Assembly (NCBI RefSeq): GCF_002903165.1
Contig: NZ_PPSK01000004.1
Location: 62,001-126,000, forward strand
From: Halopseudomonas oceani
Lineage (GTDB): Bacteria > Pseudomonadota > Gammaproteobacteria > Pseudomonadales > Pseudomonadaceae
Direction: 5' to 3'
Length of the DNA: 64,000 nt
The notes under the pieces were generated by a model. That model did not search any database, was not told the DNA's origin, and saw only the letters and a program-made list of their open reading frames with translations. A program made the translations under genes and the position numbers. Shown one piece after another: positions 45,516 to 53,730 of this stretch (position 1 is its first letter; each line of letters begins with the position of its first letter).

Positions 45516-47052
45516 AGTACTGCCCGTAAAGGTTCCGGCGGAGTCAACGCCCGACGTTACTCAGGTACTGGAAGGATTGGCAGCGCTGGCACGCTGCCAG
45601 CGCCCGTTTGAGCTGGAGCAAGCACTGGTCAGTTGGCTGGCCGAGCTGAGCAACTGTGCATTGGTTCAGCTCTACCTGCTCGATGCCAGCCACAGCCAGC
45701 TGCCGCTGTGCTGTCAGTGGCTGGACGGCCACACGGAAGCCGGCACTGGTCAGGATGGGCTGGGCGAGTCACTGCTCGCATACAGTCTCAGTCAGAACAC
45801 CCCGCTGCAGCTGAACGAACTGGATCGAAGCCTGCACGCCACGCCATTTCTGCCGACAGGCCAGCCCCCCTGGCGTAGCCTGCTTTGCCAGCCGCTGCTC
45901 GACCGCCAACAGCAGATATCAGGCCTGCTGGTGCTGGCCAGCCGAAGCCGCAGTATAAACGAGGACCTTACTGCATCACTGGCACTGATCGGCACTATCG
46001 CGCTGGCACAGCTGCAGGCATTGAAGCAGGCAGGCTTGGTGCATCAAGCCCCCACTCCCGCGCTAACGGAACCGGCCTCGGACAGTGAGCACGGCTGTTT
46101 CGGTCTGATTGGCGAGAGCCCTGCCATGCAGCAGGTCTATCGATTAGTCAGCAAGGTGCTGCACAACCCGGTCACCGTTCTGCTTGGAGGGGAAACGGGT
46201 ACCGGCAAAGAGCTGGTGGCACGGGCGATTCATGACTACGGGTCACGCCGTACCCAGCCCTTTATCGCCCAGAACTGCAGCGCTCTGCCCGAGCACCTGC
46301 TCGAAAGCGAATTGTTCGGCTATCGCAAGGGGGCATTTACCGGCGCCAACCAGGACCGGGAGGGGCTGTTTGACGCAGCCAACGGCGGCACCCTATTTCT
46401 GGACGAAATCGGCGACATGCCGCTGGCGCTGCAAGCCAAGCTCTTACGGGTGCTGCAGGAAGGCGAAGTACGCCCACTGGGCAGCAACCAGAGCCATCGT
46501 GTCGACGTACGCATCGTCGCTGCGACGCACCAGAATCTGTATGGCCAGGTTGAGCAGGGGCGCTTCCGTGAAGACTTGTACTACCGCCTAAGCCACTTTC
46601 CGATCACGTTACCACCGCTGCGTGAGCGCGGCGCCGATATCCGCGAACTGGCGCTGCACTTCACCCGTGAAACCTGTACTTTCCTGCAGCGCTCCAACTG
46701 CCGCTGGTCAGACAGCGCGCTGGCCTACCTGGCAAGCCACCGCTTTCCCGGCAACGTGCGCGAACTGAAGGGGCTCATTGCCCGCGCGCTATTGCTCTGT
46801 GACGGCAACCTGCTGCTCCCAGAGCATCTGCAACTGCCCAATACACCAACCCACGCACACCGTCTGACCCTGCGCGAACAACTGGACAAGGTCGAACGAA
46901 ACCTGTTGAACGAAACCCTGCAGAAGCACAACGGTAACCAGACACAAACCGCTCAGGTGCTCGGCCTCCCGCGCCGCACTCTACTCTATCGCATGCAGCG
47001 ACTGGGCATACCGCTGCGGACAAGACAGCAGGCTGAGGGCGCGCGAAAGTAG
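45502..47052 (+). CDS. Sigma-54-dependent activator, Sfa2-like
   Basis: The 516-residue protein starts at a GTG overlapping tssH by 14 bases. A GAF-like domain (about 20-175) is followed by the sigma-54 AAA+ domain with Walker [10 protein letters not shown] (229-237), the sigma-54 contacting loop GAFTGA (277-282), Walker [13 protein letters not shown] and [15 protein letters not shown] Fis-type helix-turn-helix ends it ([27 protein letters not shown]). It corresponds to Sfa2, the activator in the HSI-II T6SS cluster, and probably drives its own operon with RpoN. Confidence 0.92.
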   Translation: MSSREVLPVKVPAESTPDVTQVLEGLAALARCQRPFELEQALVSWLAELSNCALVQLYLLDASHSQLPLCCQWLDGHTEAGTGQDGLGESLLAYSLSQNTPLQLNELDRSLHATPFLPTGQPPWRSLLCQPLLDRQQQISGLLVLASRSRSINEDLTASLALIGTIALAQLQALKQAGLVHQAPTPALTEPASDSEHGCFGLIGESPAMQQVYRLVSKVLHNPVTVLLGGETGTGKELVARAIHDYGSRRTQPFIAQNCSALPEHLLESELFGYRKGAFTGANQDREGLFDAANGGTLFLDEIGDMPLALQAKLLRVLQEGEVRPLGSNQSHRVDVRIVAATHQNLYGQVEQGRFREDLYYRLSHFPITLPPLRERGADIRELALHFTRETCTFLQRSNCRWSDSALAYLASHRFPGNVRELKGLIARALLLCDGNLLLPEHLQLPNTPTHAHRLTLREQLDKVERNLLNETLQKHNGNQTQTAQVLGLPRRTLLYRMQRLGIPLRTRQQAEGARK

Positions 47053-47112
47053 CATTGCGACTGGCGACAATTCAGGGTTTGATGGTCAGCCCTGCTTCGC
47101 CGGAGTTGAACC

Positions 47113-47952
47113 ATGCCCAAGGCAATGCTGCTGACTGTATTGGCCATGCTGGCTTTCGCCGGCAATTCCGTGCTTTGCCGCCTGGCACTGGACACCACCG
47201 GAATTGACCCGGCCAGTTTTACCAGTCTGCGACTGATCTCCGGTGCAGCGACGCTCTGGTTGTTGGTTACCCTGCGTGGCGGCAGCGTAACCAGCCAAGG
47301 CAGCTGGCCGTCGGCAATCGCACTGTTTGCCTACGCTGCAGGGTTTTCCTGGGCGTATATCCACCTCGATGCAGGTATGGGCGCCTTGCTGTTGTTCGCT
47401 GCGGTACAGGTCACCATGATCGGTACAGGCATCGTTCGCGGTGAACGGCTGACGCTGCCGCAGCAGGCGGGTATGGCGCTGGCAACACTTGGGCTTATTG
47501 CGCTGCTGCTGCCAGGGACCAGCGCCCCGCCATTGCCAGCCGCACTGAGCATGTTGGCTGCAGGTATTGCCTGGGGCGTTTACTCACTTCGCGGACGTGG
47601 CGCGACCAACCCTACCGCCGTGACCGCCGGCAATTTCCTGCGCACAGCACCACTGGCAATCATCCTCAGTTTGGTGATGCTGCAGAACCAAAGCCTGGAC
47701 ACCGAGGGCGTGCTCTATGCGCTGGCCTCGGGCGCCATTACCTCTGGGCTTGGCTACGCCATCTGGTACGCAGCGCTGCCGCTGCTGCGCGCCAGCGTGG
47801 CGGCCACCGTGCAGCTCAGCGTACCGGTGATTACCACGCTGGGAGGCGCCTTGCTGCTGGCCGAGCCTCTCACACTGAGGCTGTCGCTGACGTCTGCGAT
47901 GATCCTTGGCGGCATAGCGCTGGTGCTGACCCGGCCACGCAAGACCGGCTGA
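47113..47952 (+). CDS. EamA/DMT family transporter
   Basis: The 279-residue protein has about ten membrane helices in two EamA repeats. The first contains LAFAGNSVLCRLALD and the second starts near GIAWGVYSLRGRGATNPTAVTAGNFLRTAPLAI. The last segment has RASVAATVQLSVPVITTLGGALLLAEPLTLRL, the usual EamA motif. Exporter of an unknown metabolite. It lies 60 bases after the T6SS activator, exactly where the rest of an HSI-II-type cluster would be expected. Confidence 0.92.
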   Translation: MPKAMLLTVLAMLAFAGNSVLCRLALDTTGIDPASFTSLRLISGAATLWLLVTLRGGSVTSQGSWPSAIALFAYAAGFSWAYIHLDAGMGALLLFAAVQVTMIGTGIVRGERLTLPQQAGMALATLGLIALLLPGTSAPPLPAALSMLAAGIAWGVYSLRGRGATNPTAVTAGNFLRTAPLAIILSLVMLQNQSLDTEGVLYALASGAITSGLGYAIWYAALPLLRASVAATVQLSVPVITTLGGALLLAEPLTLRLSLTSAMILGGIALVLTRPRKTG

Positions 47953-48058
47953 ACCTTCCACGGCCGAGGCAGTCGCAATATCTGGCCAATCCGCTCTGGC
48001 TTGAGGCATGATGAGCGCGAGCCACGCAGTCTGTGGTCTGTCTTTAAGGAAGGAATCC

Positions 48059-50455
48059 ATGCACCAACGCTCATGGCGCGCGCCCCTGCGCCTTACCTCT
48101 ATTGCCATGCTCGCTGCCCTGCTGGTAATGACCTTCAGTTCCCTGTCAAACAACCTCCACGCAGAACCGATAACCACCGCCCCCCAGCGGTCACTCGACT
48201 ACCAGCGCGACATCAAACCGATTCTCGAAAACAAGTGCATGGCCTGCCACGGCTGCTACGACGCCCCCTGCCAGCTGAAACTGACCAGCGCAGATGGGGT
48301 AGAGCGCGGCGCATCGGCACAGCAGGTCTACGATGCCACCCGCCTAGATGACGCGGAGCCGACCCGCCTTGGCATCGATGCCAGCAGTACCGAGGCATGG
48401 CGGGAAATGGACTTTTTCTCTGTATTGCACGCAGCCGATGAGGGCAAGGTGCAGCGGCTCGACGGCTCGCTGCTTTACCGCATGATCGAGCTGGGGCAAA
48501 ACAACCCGCTGCCAGCCAATGCGGTTCTACCGGAAGACATCAAGATCGGCACCGCACACGCCTTCAGTTGCCCAACCATCGATGACTTTAAGGGCTACGC
48601 GAAAGACAATCCGCATGGCGGTATGCCCTATGCCGTCACCGGCCTGAGTGAGCAGGAATTTGCCACTCTGAGCCGTTGGATCGGCGAAGGTGCCAACACC
48701 GCGCCGCAAGCCTGGCAGCCCTCTGACGCCGAAAAGGCAAGCATCGACCGCTGGGAGTCGTTCTTCAACCAGAGCGGAGCGCGCGAGCAACTGGTTTCCC
48801 GCTACCTGTTCGAGCACCTGTTCGTCGCTCACCTGCACTTCCCAACCATATCGGGGAGCAGTTTTTATGAGTTGGTGCGCTCCAGTACGCCCCCTGGATT
48901 GCCGGTCAGGCCGCTGCGCACCGTTCGCCCCAACGACGATCCGGGCGAACGGTTCTATTACCGTCTGCGCCCACTGCGCGAAACACTGGTCGAGAAAACC
49001 CATATCACTTACGGCCTGGACGACTTGCGGATGCGCCGCTGGCAGCAGCTGTTCTTCCAGAACGACTGGGCCGTTGCCACCCCACCCGGCTACGACTACG
49101 CCGAGCGCTCCAACCCGTTCCTCACCTTCACCGCCATACCCGCCAAGGCCCGCTACCAGTTCATGCTGGACTCGGCCGAGTATTTCGTGCGCACCTTCAT
49201 CCGTGGCCCGGTCTGCCGTGGTCAGGTGGCGACCGACGTCATCCGCGACCAGTTCTGGGCAGTGTTCGAAGACCCGGAACAGGAAGCCTACGTCAATGAT
49301 GCCATTTACCGTAGCATTACCACACCGCTGCTCGGTTTGCCCGGTCAGGATAGCGACCTCTCTGCTCTTGGTAGCGAATGGCTGGAGTACAGCAGCAAGC
49401 GCAATCAGTACCTGCAGCTACGCCACGACTATTACGCCGAACGCAAACCCGGCGGCGCCGACATAAGCGAGATTTGGGACGGCGACGGTTATAACCAGGA
49501 CGCCCTGCTGAGCATTTTCCGCCACCATGACAGCGCCTCGGTACGCCGCGGTCTGTGGGGTCAGGTGCCCGACACCATCTGGGTGATGGACTATCCCCTG
49601 CTGGAACGCACCTATTACGAACTGGTGGTCAACTTCAACGTATTTGGCAGCCTCTCCCATCAGGCCCAGACCCGGCTGTACTTTGATCTGATTCGCAACG
49701 GCTCGGAGCTTAACTTCCTACGCTTTGTGCCGCAGGACACCCGTTCTGCCCTGTATGCCCAGTGGTACCAGGGGCATGCCCAGCTCAAGGACAAGATTGC
49801 CTATACCGACGTCAACCTCGACGTTCCGGTAGCGATCGACTATCGAACAGCAGACCATCAGGACAACGCCAGTATCATGGCCCAATTCGCCAGCCAACTG
49901 ATGACCCGCACCGCCGGCGTCAGCAGTGGCCCCGATACGCTCAACCGTTGCCCGCAGGGCAACTGCCTGCGCCGTGAGCTGAGCGCCAGCGAGGTGCAGA
50001 TAGACCGAGCCCTGCACACATTCAGCAGGGAGACTGGCAAAACACTGCCGGTGATACCGCTGATGCCTGAAGTGAGCTTCCTGCGCGTTACTGACGGCGA
50101 AAATCGCTGGGTCTACAGCCTGGTCCACAACCGCTCGCACACCAACGTCGCCTTCATGTTCGGCGAAGATACCCGCCTGCAACCCGAGCGCGACACCCTG
50201 ACGGTCATGCGCGGCACGCTGGGCAGTTATCCGAACTTCAGCTTCGATGTCAGCCTGGACGCACTGCCCGACTTCATCACTGCGCTACGCGCGGTAAGCA
50301 GTTCAGAGGGCCTGTCGCAGGTAGCGGAAAAATGGGGCGTACGTCGCACCAATCCGGCGTTCTGGGAGGTGATGGCCGACTTCCGTCATTACGTTGAGGA
50401 AACGGACCCGACACAAGCGGGTCTATTCGACATCAATCGATACCAGAATCTGTAA
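48059..50455 (+). CDS. cti: Fatty acid cis/trans isomerase
   Basis: The 798-residue protein has a signal or membrane helix (about 10-34, ending near NNLHA), then the haem c motif CMACH (60-64) in KPILENKCMACHGCYDAPCQLKL, as in Cti of Pseudomonas and Vibrio. Cti converts cis unsaturated phospholipid acyl chains to trans in the periplasm, stiffening the membrane under solvent or heat stress. Later landmarks are LFVAHLHFPT, FIRGPVCRGQVATDVIRDQFW and LVVNFNVFGSLSHQAQTRLYFDLIRN. The ATG at 48059 follows AAGGAAGGA. The extra Cys residues beside the haem motif are worth noting. Confidence 0.94.
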   Translation: MHQRSWRAPLRLTSIAMLAALLVMTFSSLSNNLHAEPITTAPQRSLDYQRDIKPILENKCMACHGCYDAPCQLKLTSADGVERGASAQQVYDATRLDDAEPTRLGIDASSTEAWREMDFFSVLHAADEGKVQRLDGSLLYRMIELGQNNPLPANAVLPEDIKIGTAHAFSCPTIDDFKGYAKDNPHGGMPYAVTGLSEQEFATLSRWIGEGANTAPQAWQPSDAEKASIDRWESFFNQSGAREQLVSRYLFEHLFVAHLHFPTISGSSFYELVRSSTPPGLPVRPLRTVRPNDDPGERFYYRLRPLRETLVEKTHITYGLDDLRMRRWQQLFFQNDWAVATPPGYDYAERSNPFLTFTAIPAKARYQFMLDSAEYFVRTFIRGPVCRGQVATDVIRDQFWAVFEDPEQEAYVNDAIYRSITTPLLGLPGQDSDLSALGSEWLEYSSKRNQYLQLRHDYYAERKPGGADISEIWDGDGYNQDALLSIFRHHDSASVRRGLWGQVPDTIWVMDYPLLERTYYELVVNFNVFGSLSHQAQTRLYFDLIRNGSELNFLRFVPQDTRSALYAQWYQGHAQLKDKIAYTDVNLDVPVAIDYRTADHQDNASIMAQFASQLMTRTAGVSSGPDTLNRCPQGNCLRRELSASEVQIDRALHTFSRETGKTLPVIPLMPEVSFLRVTDGENRWVYSLVHNRSHTNVAFMFGEDTRLQPERDTLTVMRGTLGSYPNFSFDVSLDALPDFITALRAVSSSEGLSQVAEKWGVRRTNPAFWEVMADFRHYVEETDPTQAGLFDINRYQNL

Positions 50456-50575
50456 CCGCTCTACTCCGCCGTCCCGATAGGCAAGGGCGGCGGCCATTGG
50501 TGGATTTTGGTTTACACTCAACTCACCATCAATGGACAGCGTCAGCCCATGCAGGCTCAGTCGGAGGGACCCCTT

Positions 50576-51700
50576 ATGCTGAAAACGCCTTCACGCCTTT
50601 TCTTCGCAATCGCACTTGGCAGCCTGCTGACTGGCTGTGCCCACAACGGCGGCGCCGATACCCCCACATCCGCCACTCAGGCTGAAGAGCAGATGCCACC
50701 CAAAACACGGCTGGTAACCGGCTCTATCGGCTACCGCGAGCGCATCGCCCTGCCTTCGGGGAGCGTCGCCCACGTGAAGCTGCAGGACGTCTCGCGTGCG
50801 GACGCACCGTCTACCGTACTGGCAGAACAGAAAACCACCCTGATCGGTACGCAGATTCCGGTGCCGTTCGAGCTGAACGTGGAACCGAGAATGTTCCTGC
50901 CAAGCATGAGCTACGCCGTCTCCGGCCAAATCTTCAGCGCGGAGGGGCAACTGCTCTGGACCACCGACACTCGCCACTCGATTGACCTCAGCCAGGAGGT
51001 CAACGACATGGGATTATTGAACATGGTGAAGGTCAGCGGCCGCGTTCCCCAGGATTCGCAAGTGGTCGACGTGAGCACCATGCTGCCGCTGGAAGCACGC
51101 GGCAATGAGCCGGGCTGGATACTGGCAATCGACAGCGAACGCATGCGGCTGAATCGCCAGAACAGCACTGCTACCCAGCTTACCCCGACCCCCACTGCCA
51201 CCCAACAGGGCAACAGCCTGCGCTTTGATGCAGCGGCGCAACACAACATGGTTGTCGAGATCACACCCGAGCTCTGCCACGACAGCATGACCGGCATGCC
51301 CTACCCCTACAGCGTCGAGGTGCAGACGGGGGAAACCGCCCTGTCCGGTTGCGGGGGCGCGCCTGAAACACTGCTTGTCGGCAAAACCTGGCAGGTCCAG
51401 ACCATCAATGGCGATGCCGCCGATCCAGAACAAACGGTAACCATCAGCTTTACAATCGATGGCCAACTGGGTGGCCAGGGCGCCTGCAATGCGTTTTCTA
51501 CCGGCTATGAGCTTACCGGCGAAGGCCTGAGCACGCACACAATTGCAGCCACCGAACGCGCCTGCGAAGGCGGCCTGATGGAACAGGATCAGGCGTTGTT
51601 TAACGTGCTTCAGCAGCTGTCGCGGTTCGATATCAGCGACCAGGGACAGCTGCATCTGATCGCGACAGATGGCCGCAAGATCGTCGCAAAAGCCCAGTAA
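50576..51700 (+). CDS. Multidomain lipoprotein with YbaY-like and META domains
   Basis: The 374-residue protein has a lipobox LLTGC at about 17-21, so it should be lipid-anchored. A YbaY/YscW-like domain (about 46-145) has VTGSIGYRERIALPSGSVAHVKLQDVS. A middle domain with NEPGWILAIDSERMRL, VEITPELCHDSMTGMPYPYSVEV and LSGCGG resembles the COG3650 family, with its Cys pair. A C-terminal META/HslJ domain has GKTWQVQTINGD, GQLGGQGACNAFSTGYELTGEGL and ATERACEGGLMEQDQALFNVL. All three are periplasmic envelope-associated modules of uncertain role. GGAGGGA precedes the ATG at 50576. Confidence 0.85.
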   Translation: MLKTPSRLFFAIALGSLLTGCAHNGGADTPTSATQAEEQMPPKTRLVTGSIGYRERIALPSGSVAHVKLQDVSRADAPSTVLAEQKTTLIGTQIPVPFELNVEPRMFLPSMSYAVSGQIFSAEGQLLWTTDTRHSIDLSQEVNDMGLLNMVKVSGRVPQDSQVVDVSTMLPLEARGNEPGWILAIDSERMRLNRQNSTATQLTPTPTATQQGNSLRFDAAAQHNMVVEITPELCHDSMTGMPYPYSVEVQTGETALSGCGGAPETLLVGKTWQVQTINGDAADPEQTVTISFTIDGQLGGQGACNAFSTGYELTGEGLSTHTIAATERACEGGLMEQDQALFNVLQQLSRFDISDQGQLHLIATDGRKIVAKAQ

Positions 51701-51754
51701 CACCCGCTCCAGCGTGGACAGCACGCCTGCTATCGGGCATTATGCCGGCGCCAA

Positions 51755-51777
51755 TGACCCTGCGTTTCGCAGGGTCA
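51755..51777. terminator. Hairpin after the lipoprotein gene
   Basis: TGACCCTGCG and CGCAGGGTCA form a ten-pair perfect stem with loop TTT, 55 bases after the lipoprotein stop and 25 bases before the PhnA-type gene. There is no T run after it, so it could terminate or attenuate transcription into the next gene. Confidence 0.5.
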
Positions 51778-51802
51778 ACCCCCGTTATCCAGAGGTACCC
51801 GC

Positions 51803-52141
51803 ATGAGTGATCTGCCCCAATGCCCTGCCTGTCAGTCCCCCTACACTTACCAGGACGGCCTGATGTATATCTGCCCGGAGTGCGCCCACGAATGGTCATC
51901 AGCTGACCAGGGTGGCGATACCCAAGAGTCCGGTATCAAGGATGCAAACGGCAACCCGCTGCAGGATGGCGACACCGTGACCGTCATCAAGGATCTCAAG
52001 GTCAAGGGCTCGTCGTTGGTAGTGAAGGTCGGCACCAAGGTCAAGAACATTCGCCTGGTCGACGGCGATCACGATATCGCCTGCAAGATCGACGGTATCG
52101 GCGCGATGAACCTCAAGTCCGAGTTCGTCAAAAAGGTCTGA
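51803..52141 (+). CDS. PhnA/YjdM family zinc-ribbon protein
   Basis: The 112-residue protein begins with a zinc ribbon ([13 protein letters not shown], then [11 protein letters not shown]), two CxxC knuckles at about 7-10 and 25-28. The PhnA domain follows: [54 protein letters not shown]. The family was named for a supposed phosphonoacetate hydrolase, but that activity is doubtful for these small proteins; the function is unknown. It is complete and typical. Confidence 0.92.
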   Translation: MSDLPQCPACQSPYTYQDGLMYICPECAHEWSSADQGGDTQESGIKDANGNPLQDGDTVTVIKDLKVKGSSLVVKVGTKVKNIRLVDGDHDIACKIDGIGAMNLKSEFVKKV

Positions 52142-52147
52142 GGCCTG

Positions 52148-53149
52148 TCAGCGGCGAAAGCGAACGTGCTGACGCAACGGGCTTTCGCCGCGCCAGACAA
52201 ACCCTTCCCAGTAATAATGCATGAACGAGATCAGCAGGATTGCGATCCCGATGAAGGCATGCTGCTGATAGCTGTTAAGAAGCCAGGCAATCAGGATCGA
52301 CGCTGCTGGCAGCACCACGAACGGCGTCATACCGTTAGATGGCAGCCAGCGATACAGCCAGCCTGCTGACGTTCGCACTTGCCGGTTGCGGTCATGAGTG
52401 ATGTACACGCTGAACGCCGTCAGATCATGAATCAGCCGCGGCATCAGGATGACCAGCAAGGTGTATCCCAGTTCGTTGATCGCAAACGCGCTGATCAGCA
52501 GCAGCCCGTTGGCCCAGATGAACCAGCGCCCCAGTCGCTCTTCACAGTCTCGCGCCAGCTGCCAGGTCAACAAGATCAGAGCCGCGCAGAAACAGCCAGC
52601 CAGCAAGGCAAACAGCCTGTAGCCGTCGATGCCAGCCAGTTGAACCCGCCCCAGATATTGCCCACCGTAGACCATCAGATAGATCGCCATGCCCGCGAAT
52701 ATGGCGGCCCACTTCCAAAGGCGAAACAGACGACCCGGCCTGCGCCCGCTAAGGACCAGTGCAATGCCCAACTGCTGGGAGAGGACATGAAATACGGTAA
52801 AGCCGGCAAAAAACACAAACAGCAGTTGGTAGCTCAGCGGCTGCGGCCCATACCATCCGGCAAGGCATACCAGCAGAAATACCAGCGAGGCGGGTAACAG
52901 TCGCCACCGGTAATGCCGCAGGTAATCTCGATCAGACAACGTCAGCGCGCTGGCGATAATATGCGGCAAGCCAAACAGCAGAGCCCACAGGGCCCAGTCA
53001 TTCGGGTCGTCGGGCAACAGGCCATGCAGCAAGGTCCGTTGCAAGACCAAGGTATCCAGTGCAACCACAATAAAAGACAGCGGAATGACGCAATAGAGCG
53101 CGAGTAACCAACGCCCGTCAACGCAGTGTAAGGAAGAGTCAGGATGCAC
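52148..53149 (-). CDS. Polytopic membrane protein with many membrane-side histidines, unknown family
   Basis: The 333-residue protein has about nine or ten hydrophobic segments. His residues recur at segment ends: His63 in FGLPHIIASAL, His121 in TVFHVLSQQLG, His241 and His252 in LIHDLTAFSVYITHDRN, and His311 in FMHYYWEGFVW, with Asp242, Asp253 and Glu315 next to them. Such a pattern is seen in membrane metal enzymes (for example Brp/Blh carotene oxygenases with GLPHG, or di-iron desaturases), but the spacing does not match a family I can name. It is convergent with the PhnA-type gene and downstream of a DUF3429 gene. Confidence 0.8.
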   Translation of the reverse strand: MHPDSSLHCVDGRWLLALYCVIPLSFIVVALDTLVLQRTLLHGLLPDDPNDWALWALLFGLPHIIASALTLSDRDYLRHYRWRLLPASLVFLLVCLAGWYGPQPLSYQLLFVFFAGFTVFHVLSQQLGIALVLSGRRPGRLFRLWKWAAIFAGMAIYLMVYGGQYLGRVQLAGIDGYRLFALLAGCFCAALILLTWQLARDCEERLGRWFIWANGLLLISAFAINELGYTLLVILMPRLIHDLTAFSVYITHDRNRQVRTSAGWLYRWLPSNGMTPFVVLPAASILIAWLLNSYQQHAFIGIAILLISFMHYYWEGFVWRGESPLRQHVRFRR

Positions 53150-53227
53150 AGGATATCCGCAGTGATGGCTGTGCTACACACTTGATCACAGCCCGCCCAG
53201 CGGGCCCATCACCCGAAGTGGTGACCC

Positions 53228-53692
53228 TCAGCTGACAAACACGGTCGCCAGCCAGGCCACCAGCAGCGAACAGACCACGATGATGCTCAACGGTCTGCGT
53301 AGCGCCGGATACCAGACTGGCGCAACGCCGTGCTCAACCGCCCAGATGTCGGCGAAATACAGCGCCGCAAAGGCAACAAGAATGACCGGCAGGCCAAGCG
53401 CATTTGGCAGCGCCAACGCCACCCACCCCAGCAATGGCGGAATCACCGACAGCCCCAGTTGCACAGGTGCCTTGTCGCTGTTCTCCTCCGCACGCATGGC
53501 CAGTCCCCAGTGGATAGCGCCCATGAAAGCTAGGGTGATAGCGGCGTAGGCCAGCAACTCCTCGAGCACACGATCTCGCCACGCCTCGGGCGTCACCCAC
53601 AGACTCAAAGCACCGGATACAAAGGGTATTAGCCCAGCCAACCCCAGCCCTAGCGCAAGGCGTGGGGGGCGTGTCGCGCCGAATGGATGCAT
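53228..53692 (-). CDS. DUF3429 domain-containing membrane protein
   Basis: The 154-residue protein has about five hydrophobic segments and the DUF3429 pattern LGLAGLIPFVSGALSLWV, AYAAITLAFMGAIHWGLAM, LGLSVIPPLLGWVALAL and YPALRRPLSIIV. The FMGAIHWG motif is the family hallmark. Function is unknown. It stands upstream of the histidine-rich membrane protein on the same strand, separated by a short GC-rich hairpin near 53191-53205. Confidence 0.88.
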   Translation of the reverse strand: MHPFGATRPPRLALGLGLAGLIPFVSGALSLWVTPEAWRDRVLEELLAYAAITLAFMGAIHWGLAMRAEENSDKAPVQLGLSVIPPLLGWVALALPNALGLPVILVAFAALYFADIWAVEHGVAPVWYPALRRPLSIIVVCSLLVAWLATVFVS

Positions 53693-53730
53693 GCAAACTC
53701 CGCTGCAAAATGTCCTGAAAACCGGATTAA

